Source of the DNA: Bacteroidota bacterium
GTDB lineage: Bacteria; Bacteroidota; Bacteroidia; Bacteroidales; VadinHA17
Direction of reading: 5' to 3'
Assembly (NCBI GenBank): GCA_021816545.1
Contig: JAKAXP010000020.1
Span: 1 to 16,758, forward strand
DNA length: 16,758 bases
The notes under the pieces were generated by a model that saw nothing but the letters and a program-made list of their open reading frames with translations, was not told where the DNA came from and searched no databases. A program made the position numbers and the translations under genes. Below, piece by piece: positions 6,584 to 12,875 of the stretch (the stretch's first letter is position 1; the number at the start of each line of letters is the position of its first letter).

Positions 6584-8329
6584 CTACTCAAAATCAAGGT
6601 TGAAGGTTTTCTTAAGCTCTTTCAGTGCCGGGTTCCTGGCTGCAAGGTGGTTGAACTTCTGCTCTGACGAATATAATATCTCTCCTCTTTCGGTTGCCTC
6701 CACTGTTGTCTGGAGCTGTATGGTGCCGTTCCTGAGAGTCCGGCGCAGATGACCTTCAAGCCGTGGCTTGAAGTTGTTGTCGAAGGCTTCCTTCAGGGTC
6801 AGGTTGTCAAGCTTAAGCAGGATGGTCCTGTCAGGCAGAAGCTCTGGTGTTACCGCCGTAAGTGTTACTGATATCCTGGGGCTCTCCTCCTTTATATCAT
6901 CGGCAAAGCTGTTCCATGCATTCCGGAGCTCTTCCGGGGTAAACTCCCTGTCGGCTGCGGGCGCATCAATCTCAGGCTCAGGTTCATTGACCACGCTGGT
7001 GGCAGGCTTTGTTCCAGCCATTATATCCTTTATGGAAACCTTTTTTGTGTCGTCAGCAGCATTGATTTTGGGAGATTGCGCGGCGGGGCGCGGTGCTACT
7101 GCGGGCGAAACTGCGGTCTGTGCAGCTGGCGGCTGCGGTGCGGCATGAGTGCGCTGCGGCGGGGCAACCTTGAAATCCTGATCCTCGTCCGTCAGCCTGG
7201 AATCAACTTTTTTTTTTGACTCTTCCCCGGTGGCTGACGCAGAAAGATTGCACATGCGCAGCAGCGCCAGCTCCACATGCAGACGCTGGTTCTTGCTGGC
7301 TTTAAAGTTCAGCATGCACTGTGAACCTATGTCAAGCGCCTCATAGATGAACGGAAGCTGGGCCCTGACAGCCTGTTCGCGATATCGCTGCCTTATGGAC
7401 GGCGAAGTCTCGAGCAGCTTGACAGTAGCCTCGTCGCGGCTTACAAGCAGATCACGCAGATGGTTGTTGAGCCCCGCCATGAAGTTGTAGCCGTCAAATC
7501 CCTTGTTGAGGATTTCATTGTAGGTAAGCAGCACTGACGTCACATCACCCTCCATCGCTGCTGCGGTTATGCGGAAATAATACTCGTAGTCAAGAACATT
7601 AAGGTTGGCAATCACATCGGCATAGGTGATTGTCTTGCCGCTGAAGCTTACAATCTGGTCGAAGATTGAAAGGGCATCGCGCATTGCGCCGTCAGCCTTG
7701 GTGGCAATCACATGCAGGGCTTCATGCTCGGCAATGACACCCTCGTTTCCTGCCACCCAGCTCAGCCGCTGAACGATGTCGTCAACGTTGATGCGGTTAA
7801 AGTCAAAAATCTGGCAGCGCGAGAGTATAGTTGGAATTATCTTGTGCTTCTCGGTGGTTGCCAGTATGAATATGGCATGAGAAGGCGGCTCCTCCAGGGT
7901 CTTCAGGAAGGCATTGAAGGCCTGTGTTGAGAGCATGTGAACTTCATCGATTATATAAACGCTGAACCTTCCAATCTGGGGCGGTATCCGCACCTGGTCA
8001 GTGAGGTTGCGTATGTCATCAACACTGTTGTTCGATGCAGCGTCAAGCTCATGAATGTTGAACGAAGCCTGGGAATTGAAGGAAGTGCATGATTCGCACT
8101 TGTCGCACGCTTCGCCGTCAGGCCCGGTATTGGAACAGTTGATTGTTTTGGCAAATATCCTGGCACAGGTGGTCTTTCCTACCCCGCGCGGACCACAGAA
8201 AAGGTAAGCCTGGGCAAGAAGATTGTTCCTGATTGCATTCCTCAGGGTGGTAGTTATGGTGTCCTGTCCGACAACCATGTCAAAGGTGGCAGGCCTGTAT
8301 TTGCGGGCAGAAACAATAAAGTTATCCAT
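6584..8329 (-). CDS. dnaX: DNA polymerase III subunits tau/gamma
   Basis: DnaX is the ATPase of the clamp loader, and its full-length tau form also ties together polymerase cores and helicase. The protein has 581 residues. Domain I carries Walker A GPRGVGKT (46-53), a zinc module C65, C75, C78, C81, Walker B IIDEVH (126-131), sensor-1 TTE (158-160), the SRC arginine finger (170-172) and sensor-2 GAMRDAL (214-220). Domain III ends near residue 370. A Pro/Ala-rich linker follows (about 388-421), then a C-terminal domain (about 440-581). At residues 372-374 three AAA lysine codons form part of an A10 run at exactly the core/linker boundary; slippage there would yield a 375- or 378-residue gamma-like form. 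ATG 8329 fits the family. It is divergent from rpsF and probably heads the operon with the kinase, regulator and ferritin. Confidence 0.97.
   Translation of the reverse strand: MDNFIVSARKYRPATFDMVVGQDTITTTLRNAIRNNLLAQAYLFCGPRGVGKTTCARIFAKTINCSNTGPDGEACDKCESCTSFNSQASFNIHELDAASNNSVDDIRNLTDQVRIPPQIGRFSVYIIDEVHMLSTQAFNAFLKTLEEPPSHAIFILATTEKHKIIPTILSRCQIFDFNRINVDDIVQRLSWVAGNEGVIAEHEALHVIATKADGAMRDALSIFDQIVSFSGKTITYADVIANLNVLDYEYYFRITAAAMEGDVTSVLLTYNEILNKGFDGYNFMAGLNNHLRDLLVSRDEATVKLLETSPSIRQRYREQAVRAQLPFIYEALDIGSQCMLNFKASKNQRLHVELALLRMCNLSASATGEESKKKVDSRLTDEDQDFKVAPPQRTHAAPQPPAAQTAVSPAVAPRPAAQSPKINAADDTKKVSIKDIMAGTKPATSVVNEPEPEIDAPAADREFTPEELRNAWNSFADDIKEESPRISVTLTAVTPELLPDRTILLKLDNLTLKEAFDNNFKPRLEGHLRRTLRNGTIQLQTTVEATERGEILYSSEQKFNHLAARNPALKELKKTFNLDFE
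7208..7217 (-). promoter_or_regulatory. A10 run in dnaX, candidate slippage/frameshift site
   Basis: The coding strand reads TCA AAA AAA AAA GTT GAT (S371, K372-K374, V375, D376). A -1 ribosomal shift, or one extra A in the mRNA, gives Ser then TGA (7203-7205). One A fewer gives four residues (Leu-Ile-Pro-Gly) then TGA (7192-7194). A purine-rich GGGGAAGAG (7220-7228) lies two bases upstream and could act as a weak internal Shine-Dalgarno stimulator. E. coli dnaX uses A AAA AAG, and Thermus thermophilus dnaX uses an A9 run, to make gamma. Use of this site is inferred. Confidence 0.6.
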
Positions 8330-8343
8330 AGCTGGTTTTAACA

Positions 8344-8353
8344 GTACATGTAC
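8344..8353. promoter_or_regulatory. 10-bp perfect palindrome in the dnaX leader
   Basis: GTACATGTAC is self-complementary. It lies between the candidate dnaX -7 element (8364-8371) and the dnaX ATG, in the expected leader. It could be an operator half-site pair or a short mRNA hairpin. There is no independent support. Confidence 0.25.
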
Positions 8354-8363
8354 ATATCCGTCA

Positions 8364-8371
8364 CAAATATA
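8364..8371 (-). promoter_or_regulatory. Candidate -7 promoter element for dnaX
   Basis: The minus strand reads TATATTTG, an exact TAnnTTTG match, 34 bases upstream of the dnaX ATG. It would give a leader of about 30 bases. It lies back to back with the rpsF element at 8415-8422 within the 132-base divergent gap. Confidence 0.5.
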
Positions 8372-8414
8372 GTCAAATAGTTTTCGGAATATTTTTTTTT
8401 AAGATTTATTGTCT

Positions 8415-8422
8415 TACTTTTG
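8415..8422 (+). promoter_or_regulatory. Candidate -7 promoter element for rpsF operon
   Basis: TACTTTTG matches TAnnTTTG. About 20 bases upstream is a T9 run (8392-8400) in place of a clear TTG. Initiation near 8428-8430 would leave a leader of about 33 bases before rpsF. I do not see the S6:S18-binding leader structure known from other phyla. Confidence 0.5.
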
Positions 8423-8461
8423 CAACCCGATTTATTAACACTAATATAAACCAATTAAGAG

Positions 8462-8815
8462 ATGTTGAATCAGTACGAAACCGTTTTCATTGCAACTCCC
8501 GTTTTGTCTGAAAATCAGATGAAGGAAGCGGTTCAGAAGTTCAAGAAGATCATCACCGACAATGAAGGTGAGATCATTCATGAAGAGAACTGGGGTCTGA
8601 AGAAACTCGCTTATCCCATCCAGAAGAAATCGACCGGGTTTTATTACCTGATTGAGTTCCGCGGAAAGGGCGAGTTGATTGACAAGCTGGAAGTTCAGTA
8701 CAGGAGGGATGAAAGAATCATCCGTTTCCTGACATTCCGCATGGACAAGTATGCCGTAGAGTATGCTGAGAAAAAGAGAAAGATGAAAGAAACCGAAAAA
8801 GTCAGGGAGGAGTAA
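8462..8815 (+). CDS. rpsF: 30S ribosomal protein bS6
   Basis: This 117-residue protein binds the central domain of 16S rRNA on the 30S platform as a pair with bS18. The opening (MLNQYETVFIATPVLSENQ) and the segments ENWGLKKLAYPIQKKSTGFY and FRGKGELIDKLEVQYRRDE are typical of the family, and the tail is the usual charged Lys/Glu stretch. ATG 8462 has no Shine-Dalgarno site, only AAGAG abutting the start, which is normal for this phylum. It is the first gene of rpsF-rpsR-rplI, with a TAnnTTTG element upstream, and is separated from rpsR by two bases. Confidence 0.97.
   Translation: MLNQYETVFIATPVLSENQMKEAVQKFKKIITDNEGEIIHEENWGLKKLAYPIQKKSTGFYYLIEFRGKGELIDKLEVQYRRDERIIRFLTFRMDKYAVEYAEKKRKMKETEKVREE
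8805..8810 (+). promoter_or_regulatory. Strong Shine-Dalgarno site for rpsR
   Basis: GGGAGG lies inside the last codons of rpsF, seven bases before the rpsR ATG. This is unusual because the other starts in the window lack such a site, apart from rplI. Confidence 0.75.
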
Positions 8816-8817
8816 TC

Positions 8818-9087
8818 ATGGCACAGAACAATTCAGAAATCAGGTACCTGACACCGCCTACAGTAGAGATCAAGAAGAAGAAATACTGCAGGTTCAAGAA
8901 GAACAAGATCAAGTACATCGACTACAAGGATCCCGAGTTCCTCAAGAAGTTTCTCAATGAGCAGGGTAAAATCCTGCCGCGCCGTATTACCGGCACTTCA
9001 CTGAAATACCAGAGAAGAGTGGCAAAGGCTATCAAGCGTTCGCGTCATCTTGCCATGCTTCCGTATGTTGCTGATCTTTTAAAGTAA
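8818..9087 (+). CDS. rpsR: 30S ribosomal protein bS18
   Basis: This 89-residue protein is the bS6 partner on the small-subunit platform near the 3' end of 16S rRNA. Family signatures are KKKKYCRFKKNKIKYIDYKD, FLNEQGKILPRRITGTSLKY and the basic C-terminal helix RRVAKAIKRSRHLAMLPYV. Only one cysteine (YCRF) remains, so this is not the four-cysteine zinc-binding form. The start is fixed by a GGGAGG site at the right spacing, and the gene sits two bases after rpsF. In Bacteroidota, bS18 together with bS6 and bS21 is reported to hold the anti-Shine-Dalgarno tail. Confidence 0.97.
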   Translation: MAQNNSEIRYLTPPTVEIKKKKYCRFKKNKIKYIDYKDPEFLKKFLNEQGKILPRRITGTSLKYQRRVAKAIKRSRHLAMLPYVADLLK

Positions 9088-9092
9088 GGAGG
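9086..9092 (+). promoter_or_regulatory. Perfect Shine-Dalgarno site for rplI
   Basis: AAGGAGG overlaps the rpsR stop codon and lies seven bases before the rplI ATG at 9100. It is the best anti-Shine-Dalgarno complement seen in the window. Confidence 0.8.
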
Positions 9093-9099
9093 ACGAGAT

Positions 9100-9546
9100 A
9101 TGAAGATTATTCTAAGGCAGGATATTGAGAAGCTGGGACAGAAGAACGACATTCTTACCGTTAAGACCGGCTATGCCAGGAATTACCTTATACCTAGGGG
9201 ATTAGCTATACAGGCAACCGACTCTGCAGTAAAGATTCACAATGAGAACCTGAAGCAGAGAGCCCACAAGGAAGAAAAGATCAGGAATGAAGCTGAAAAA
9301 CTCGCACAGAAACTTGCAGGTGTGAAACTTGTGATTGGTGCCAAAGTAAGTTCAGCAGGAAAGATCTTTGGTTCTGTGAATACGATCCAGCTTGCTGAAG
9401 CACTGAATGCAAAGGGTTATGAAATTGACCGCAAGAACATTCTGCTTGGTGAGGATTCAATCAAGGAAGTAGGAAACTACAAGGCAGTTGTAAAACTGCA
9501 CCGTGATGTAAAGGTGGATCTTGAATTTGAGGTTGTGGCTGAATAA
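9100..9546 (+). CDS. rplI: 50S ribosomal protein bL9
   Basis: This 148-residue protein links the base of the L1 stalk to the outer edge of the ribosome. The N-terminal domain begins MKIILRQDIEKLGQKNDI and contains the family signature VKTGYARNYLIPRGLA. A long helical connector (about residues 45-75, rich in Lys, Glu and Ala) leads to the C-terminal rRNA-binding domain, with SAGKIFGSVNTIQLAEAL and LHRDVKVDLEFEVV. The length is standard for bL9. The start is marked by the AAGGAGG site. It is the last gene of the operon and is followed by two palindromic repeats before the convergent ridA. Confidence 0.97.
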   Translation: MKIILRQDIEKLGQKNDILTVKTGYARNYLIPRGLAIQATDSAVKIHNENLKQRAHKEEKIRNEAEKLAQKLAGVKLVIGAKVSSAGKIFGSVNTIQLAEALNAKGYEIDRKNILLGEDSIKEVGNYKAVVKLHRDVKVDLEFEVVAE

Positions 9547-9568
9547 CAACCACACAACTCATTTATAT

Positions 9569-9604
9569 ACAGGTTGCGGGGGGTCTGAGACCCCCCGTTA
9601 CTGT
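9569..9604 (+). repeat. REP-like palindrome, copy 1, possible rplI terminator
   Basis: CGGGGGGTC (9577-9585) pairs perfectly with GACCCCCCG (9589-9597) around a TGA loop. An outer ACAG/CTGT pair (9569-9572, 9601-9604) extends it across a small internal loop. It begins about 22 bases after the rplI stop and is followed by a moderately T-rich stretch, so it may also end transcription. It is closely related to the palindrome at 9637-9659. Confidence 0.75.
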
Positions 9605-9636
9605 TTATATATACGTATCTGTCTGTTGCACAGGTC

Positions 9637-9659
9637 GCGACGGGTCTCAGATCCGTCGT
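9637..9659. repeat. REP-like palindrome, copy 2
   Basis: GCGACGGGTCT (9637-9647) pairs with AGATCCGTCGT (9649-9659) through 11 positions, two of them G-U. It shares the layout CAGGT-GC-GGGTCT-palindrome-CGTT with copy 1, and the centres are 61 bases apart. No U-run follows on the minus strand, so it is a poor intrinsic terminator for ridA. A repeat-family element is the better description. Confidence 0.7.
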
Positions 9660-9666
9660 TGCAGGG

Positions 9667-10044
9667 TTATTTGACAGCCACTGTTTCTATCTCAATAAGG
9701 GCACCCAGCGGCAGCCCCTTAACCGCAAAAGCTGCACGTGCAGGCTGATCAGCCGTGTAAAACTGTGCGTAGACTTCATTCATGGCATTGAAGTCAGACA
9801 TGTCAGACAGAAGACAGGTAGACTTGACAACATCATTCAGGGTATAGCCGGCTGCGGTCAGTATAGCCCTGATGTTTTTCAGTGCCTGAGTGGTCTGTTC
9901 AGTTATCCCTCCCTCAACCAGTTTTCCGGTGGCCGGATCAATGGGTACCTGGCCCGAGATGTAAAGTGTACCGTTTGCTTCCACTGCCTGGCTGTACGGA
10001 CCAATAGCACCCGGAGCAGCGGTTGTGCTGATGATTCTTTTCAT
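9667..10044 (-). CDS. ridA: RidA family enamine/imine deaminase (YjgF/YER057c/UK114)
   Basis: RidA hydrolyses reactive 2-aminoacrylate and related enamines or imines released by PLP enzymes, protecting transaminases and branched-chain amino acid synthesis. It acts in the cytoplasm as a trimer. The 125-residue form starting at ATG 10044 (MKRIISTTAAPGAIGPYSQA) matches the family. An in-frame ATG at 10077 would add 11 residues and overlap the end of lptD, so I prefer 10044. Visible active-site features are Y17 in GPYSQ, R103 in PARAAF and the acidic IEIET segment (E118/E120). STCLLSDMSDFNAMN is also typical. It lies 19 bases after lptD on the same strand and is probably co-transcribed. The link is probably one of position and not function. 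Confidence 0.95.
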   Translation of the reverse strand: MKRIISTTAAPGAIGPYSQAVEANGTLYISGQVPIDPATGKLVEGGITEQTTQALKNIRAILTAAGYTLNDVVKSTCLLSDMSDFNAMNEVYAQFYTADQPARAAFAVKGLPLGALIEIETVAVK

Positions 10045-10063
10045 TCCTGATTTTTTTATTTCG

Positions 10064-12829
10064 TTAGTAATTCTCATGGTAGTCCTTCCGCCTTTCGTAC
10101 TTGAGATCCTGCAGCATGCTTGCCTTCGCCCTGATTGTAAAGTTCCAGCTCTTCATGTAACCGGTGGGGATCCATGAGAAGCTCATCTCCCAGCAATGGA
10201 GGTCGCGGCTGATCCCAACCCGGGTCATTGTGATCTCCTTCTGTTTGAAGTCAAAACCGGTGTTATAGTTGATTGCCATCTTCGGCGTCAGCCTGACATC
10301 GCCTGACATGGTCATTGTCTGGGTTACACCGGCCATTATCCCCTGTTTGCTGTAACTGAAGTTGTATGCCATCCTGAGTGACCACGGCACATCAAACTTA
10401 ACATAACCGAACTCATCCAGGTTCTTGTTAGCAAGCGGAAGGTTGCTCTTAGGAGTTCCCCCCGGCTCCCCGGGTTCTCCCGGCGCCCGTCCCCGCGGCG
10501 GCTGACCTCCAGGTCCGGCAGCCTGCTGCTGACTGTTCTTGTTTTTGTTCCCGAGCAACTGCCCCAGGTCAAGGTCAAGACTCATATTGAAGTTCGTCAT
10601 CCTGAACAGCCCGTACCCCTGTGTGATCGCCAGCTTGTTGATCGTTCCGCCTGTGGCATTCATCCCGTAAATGGTAAGGTTGCTGCCCGCCTGTATATTG
10701 ATATTCTGTGCCAGCGTGGTACGGAATGAGACACTCACAGGTGACCAGTTAAGCGAGTCAGCAAAAACGTTATATGAAGTGTTCAGCGACAGGTTGTCAA
10801 TCAGTTTTATCTTCTTCGGCTTTCCTGTTGTGTCATTCCGGGCATAAACCTTTGCTTCAACGATGTTGGAAAGGCTGAAGGAGACTGATCCTGACCTGCT
10901 GCCGGTGGAAGGTGTGCCGAATATGCTTCCCTCGTATATTGAATATTCCCTCATGTTGCCAAGTGTATCCCACTGAACGGTCCTGAACATGTCACTCGTA
11001 AGCCTGTCCGTCTCGGGAGAATAGGAAAAACTTACGGATGGCTTCATCACGTGCCTAATTGATTCTATCCTGGAACCTTTTTTGGTGAATGAAAATGTCC
11101 CGTAGACTGAGGGACTGAATGATGCACTTACTGTCGGCACCAGCGCCTGGCCGTATGTCAGACCCCTGATTGTGTCGTTCACAACCGAAGGGACAACCTT
11201 GTTGATGCTCTCATTGTAGAAGTCAGGATCCCACCTCTTCTCTATCCTCTGTGTATAGAGCACCCCGGTATACCTCAGCGAGGGGGAGATTGAAAAGTTG
11301 TTGAACGGCCTGATCTGCATGCTGACAGGGATCTCATGCTTAAAGCCGTTCTTCATGTTCTTCCAGACGGCACTTGTAAAAAGGAGACTGTCATATGTGT
11401 CAATCTTGTTCTCAAACGAGGCCGTATACTGCGTTGTGATATCATGGTACCACCTGGTCTTTCCGGTAGGCTTCTTTGGCTTGAACGGATAAATCCGCGA
11501 GACGTTTAGGCTTCCCTTGGGCAGGTTCAGCATCATCGTCTTGTTCTGAACGTTCTGCGACTGGTTGAGGCTTGTGGAGAAGCTTATCGGGGTTCCCGCC
11601 CATGACTTCGAATAGCTTATGCTTGACTGCCTTGTGGTGGTGACGTGATCAGCCACGTCATAGCTGTTGTTCTTGTCATAGCCGCTTGAGCTCATATTGA
11701 CGCTTGCGGAGAACCGCGATCCGGGATTCGCCTTTGAATCCTGGGAATGGGACCAGCTTATGCGGTAGTTGGTCGACTTGCCGTAATCGGGCAATCCCTT
11801 GTAGCTGGTGATGTTGTTGGCGTAGCTGAAGCCGAATGACCCGGAATAGCGGTAGCGAAGACGGTACGAGGTTGACGCATCGGCAAGCCAGGTGCCGTTC
11901 GTATATATTGTACCCGTCAGTTTAAGGTCGAAGTAATCGCTGAGCGCGAAGTAATACCCGCCGTTGGACAGGAAGTAGCCGCGGCGTGCTTCCTGGCCAT
12001 ATTTCGGCATCACGATGCCTGAAGCCCTCTTCTGCTGAACCGGGAAGAATCCGAAGGGAAGTATGAGGGGAAGCGGGATATCTGCCACCACCATGTAAGC
12101 CGGACCGGAAACTATTTTTTCACCGGGGTATACCTTGGCTTTTGGAAGGGCAAGATAGAAATGCGGCTCCTCCGCGTCACAGGTGGTAAACTTGCTCCGG
12201 TTGACATGAAGTGTCCCATCCTCATGCCTTTTTGTGGTCAGGCTCTGGAGATAACCTCCCTCCTGCTCCGTGGTGACGTTACGGATGACCCCCTTCTTGG
12301 ACTTGAAATTGTACGTAAGTTCCTTTGATTCAAATTCTTCAGATCCATCCTTGTAAACCGGCAACCCTGTCATCCTTCCGGTTGAGTCAGCCCTGCCGGT
12401 TGCATATACTGACCCGGTTTCCATGTCCAGCACAATAGAATCTGCTGTAAGTACTATGGTTCCGTATGTGACTTTTGCGTTCTGCACAAGGCTTACCTTT
12501 TTTGACCGCAGGTCAGTCTTCATGTAACCTTCTGCATTGTATACTATGGGTTCATCCACGGCATCGGGAGAGATGACAAGAGGGGCTTTTCCGCCGAGGG
12601 TATCAGGAAATGTATAGGGGACTGTATCATTTATTGATGACGGGGCGGTGGCAAGCCTCCGCCGTGCCGCGGCAGAGGTGTCCGGGACCATCCCGGGAAC
12701 TGTGTCCGGCCGCGCCGGCTCCTGCGCAAACAATGAGGCCTGGAGGAGAAGCGGCATGAAAATTGCCACAATCAGTCTTTGTGCACTAAAATGCAAGTTA
12801 AATGCTATTTTTGCGTAGTTGTTGAGCAT
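10064..12829 (-). CDS. lptD: LptD-like outer-membrane LPS assembly protein (OstA family)
   Basis: This is an outer-membrane barrel that would insert lipopolysaccharide into the outer leaflet. ATG 12829 gives 921 residues with a signal peptide: R18, then a hydrophobic stretch (LIVAIFMPLLLQASLFA) and probable cleavage near A35/Q36. The open frame extends to 12949 but would then overlap the divergent amidase; an in-frame TTG 36 bases in (codon 13) is another possible start. An N-terminal jelly-roll domain (about 85-270) shows OstA-type strands such as VSLVQNAKVTYGTIVLTADS. The rest is rich in alternating Tyr/Ser/Gly strands typical of a large barrel. A Gly/Pro-rich low-complexity loop sits at about residues 758-800. 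The mature protein has just two cysteines, C217 and C879. It is shorter in conserved cysteines than E. coli LptD, which has four. Confidence 0.88.
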   Translation of the reverse strand: MLNNYAKIAFNLHFSAQRLIVAIFMPLLLQASLFAQEPARPDTVPGMVPDTSAAARRRLATAPSSINDTVPYTFPDTLGGKAPLVISPDAVDEPIVYNAEGYMKTDLRSKKVSLVQNAKVTYGTIVLTADSIVLDMETGSVYATGRADSTGRMTGLPVYKDGSEEFESKELTYNFKSKKGVIRNVTTEQEGGYLQSLTTKRHEDGTLHVNRSKFTTCDAEEPHFYLALPKAKVYPGEKIVSGPAYMVVADIPLPLILPFGFFPVQQKRASGIVMPKYGQEARRGYFLSNGGYYFALSDYFDLKLTGTIYTNGTWLADASTSYRLRYRYSGSFGFSYANNITSYKGLPDYGKSTNYRISWSHSQDSKANPGSRFSASVNMSSSGYDKNNSYDVADHVTTTRQSSISYSKSWAGTPISFSTSLNQSQNVQNKTMMLNLPKGSLNVSRIYPFKPKKPTGKTRWYHDITTQYTASFENKIDTYDSLLFTSAVWKNMKNGFKHEIPVSMQIRPFNNFSISPSLRYTGVLYTQRIEKRWDPDFYNESINKVVPSVVNDTIRGLTYGQALVPTVSASFSPSVYGTFSFTKKGSRIESIRHVMKPSVSFSYSPETDRLTSDMFRTVQWDTLGNMREYSIYEGSIFGTPSTGSRSGSVSFSLSNIVEAKVYARNDTTGKPKKIKLIDNLSLNTSYNVFADSLNWSPVSVSFRTTLAQNINIQAGSNLTIYGMNATGGTINKLAITQGYGLFRMTNFNMSLDLDLGQLLGNKNKNSQQQAAGPGGQPPRGRAPGEPGEPGGTPKSNLPLANKNLDEFGYVKFDVPWSLRMAYNFSYSKQGIMAGVTQTMTMSGDVRLTPKMAINYNTGFDFKQKEITMTRVGISRDLHCWEMSFSWIPTGYMKSWNFTIRAKASMLQDLKYERRKDYHENY
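12806..12813 (+). promoter_or_regulatory. Candidate -7 promoter element for amidase-mlaD
   Basis: TATTTTTG matches TAnnTTTG and would start transcription near 12820, giving a leader of about 55 bases to ATG 12876. A TTTG lies at 12778-12781, but the 24-base spacing is longer than the usual 19-21. The element falls inside the signal-peptide codons of the divergent lptD. Confidence 0.4.
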
Positions 12830-12846
12830 CTCAGAAGAGCCAGCGA

Positions 12847-12854
12847 CAAAACTA
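12847..12854 (-). promoter_or_regulatory. Candidate -7 promoter element for lptD-ridA
   Basis: The minus strand reads TAGTTTTG, matching TAnnTTTG, 17 bases upstream of the lptD ATG at 12829. The resulting leader would be about 10 bases. It lies in what would be the amidase 5' leader, so the two divergent promoters would cross over each other. Confidence 0.35.
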
Positions 12855-12875
12855 ATTAAAATTCGCAAAGCAGTA

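Noticed and set aside
8322..8330. TTATCCATA, one mismatch from a DnaA box, at the dnaX start codon
   Set aside because: It is a single copy made up largely of the dnaX start codons; no second box is nearby.
8422..8461. S6:S18-binding leader structure before rpsF
   Set aside because: The leader is short and AT-rich with no convincing stem or bulged CCG motif, so I do not call the autoregulatory element.
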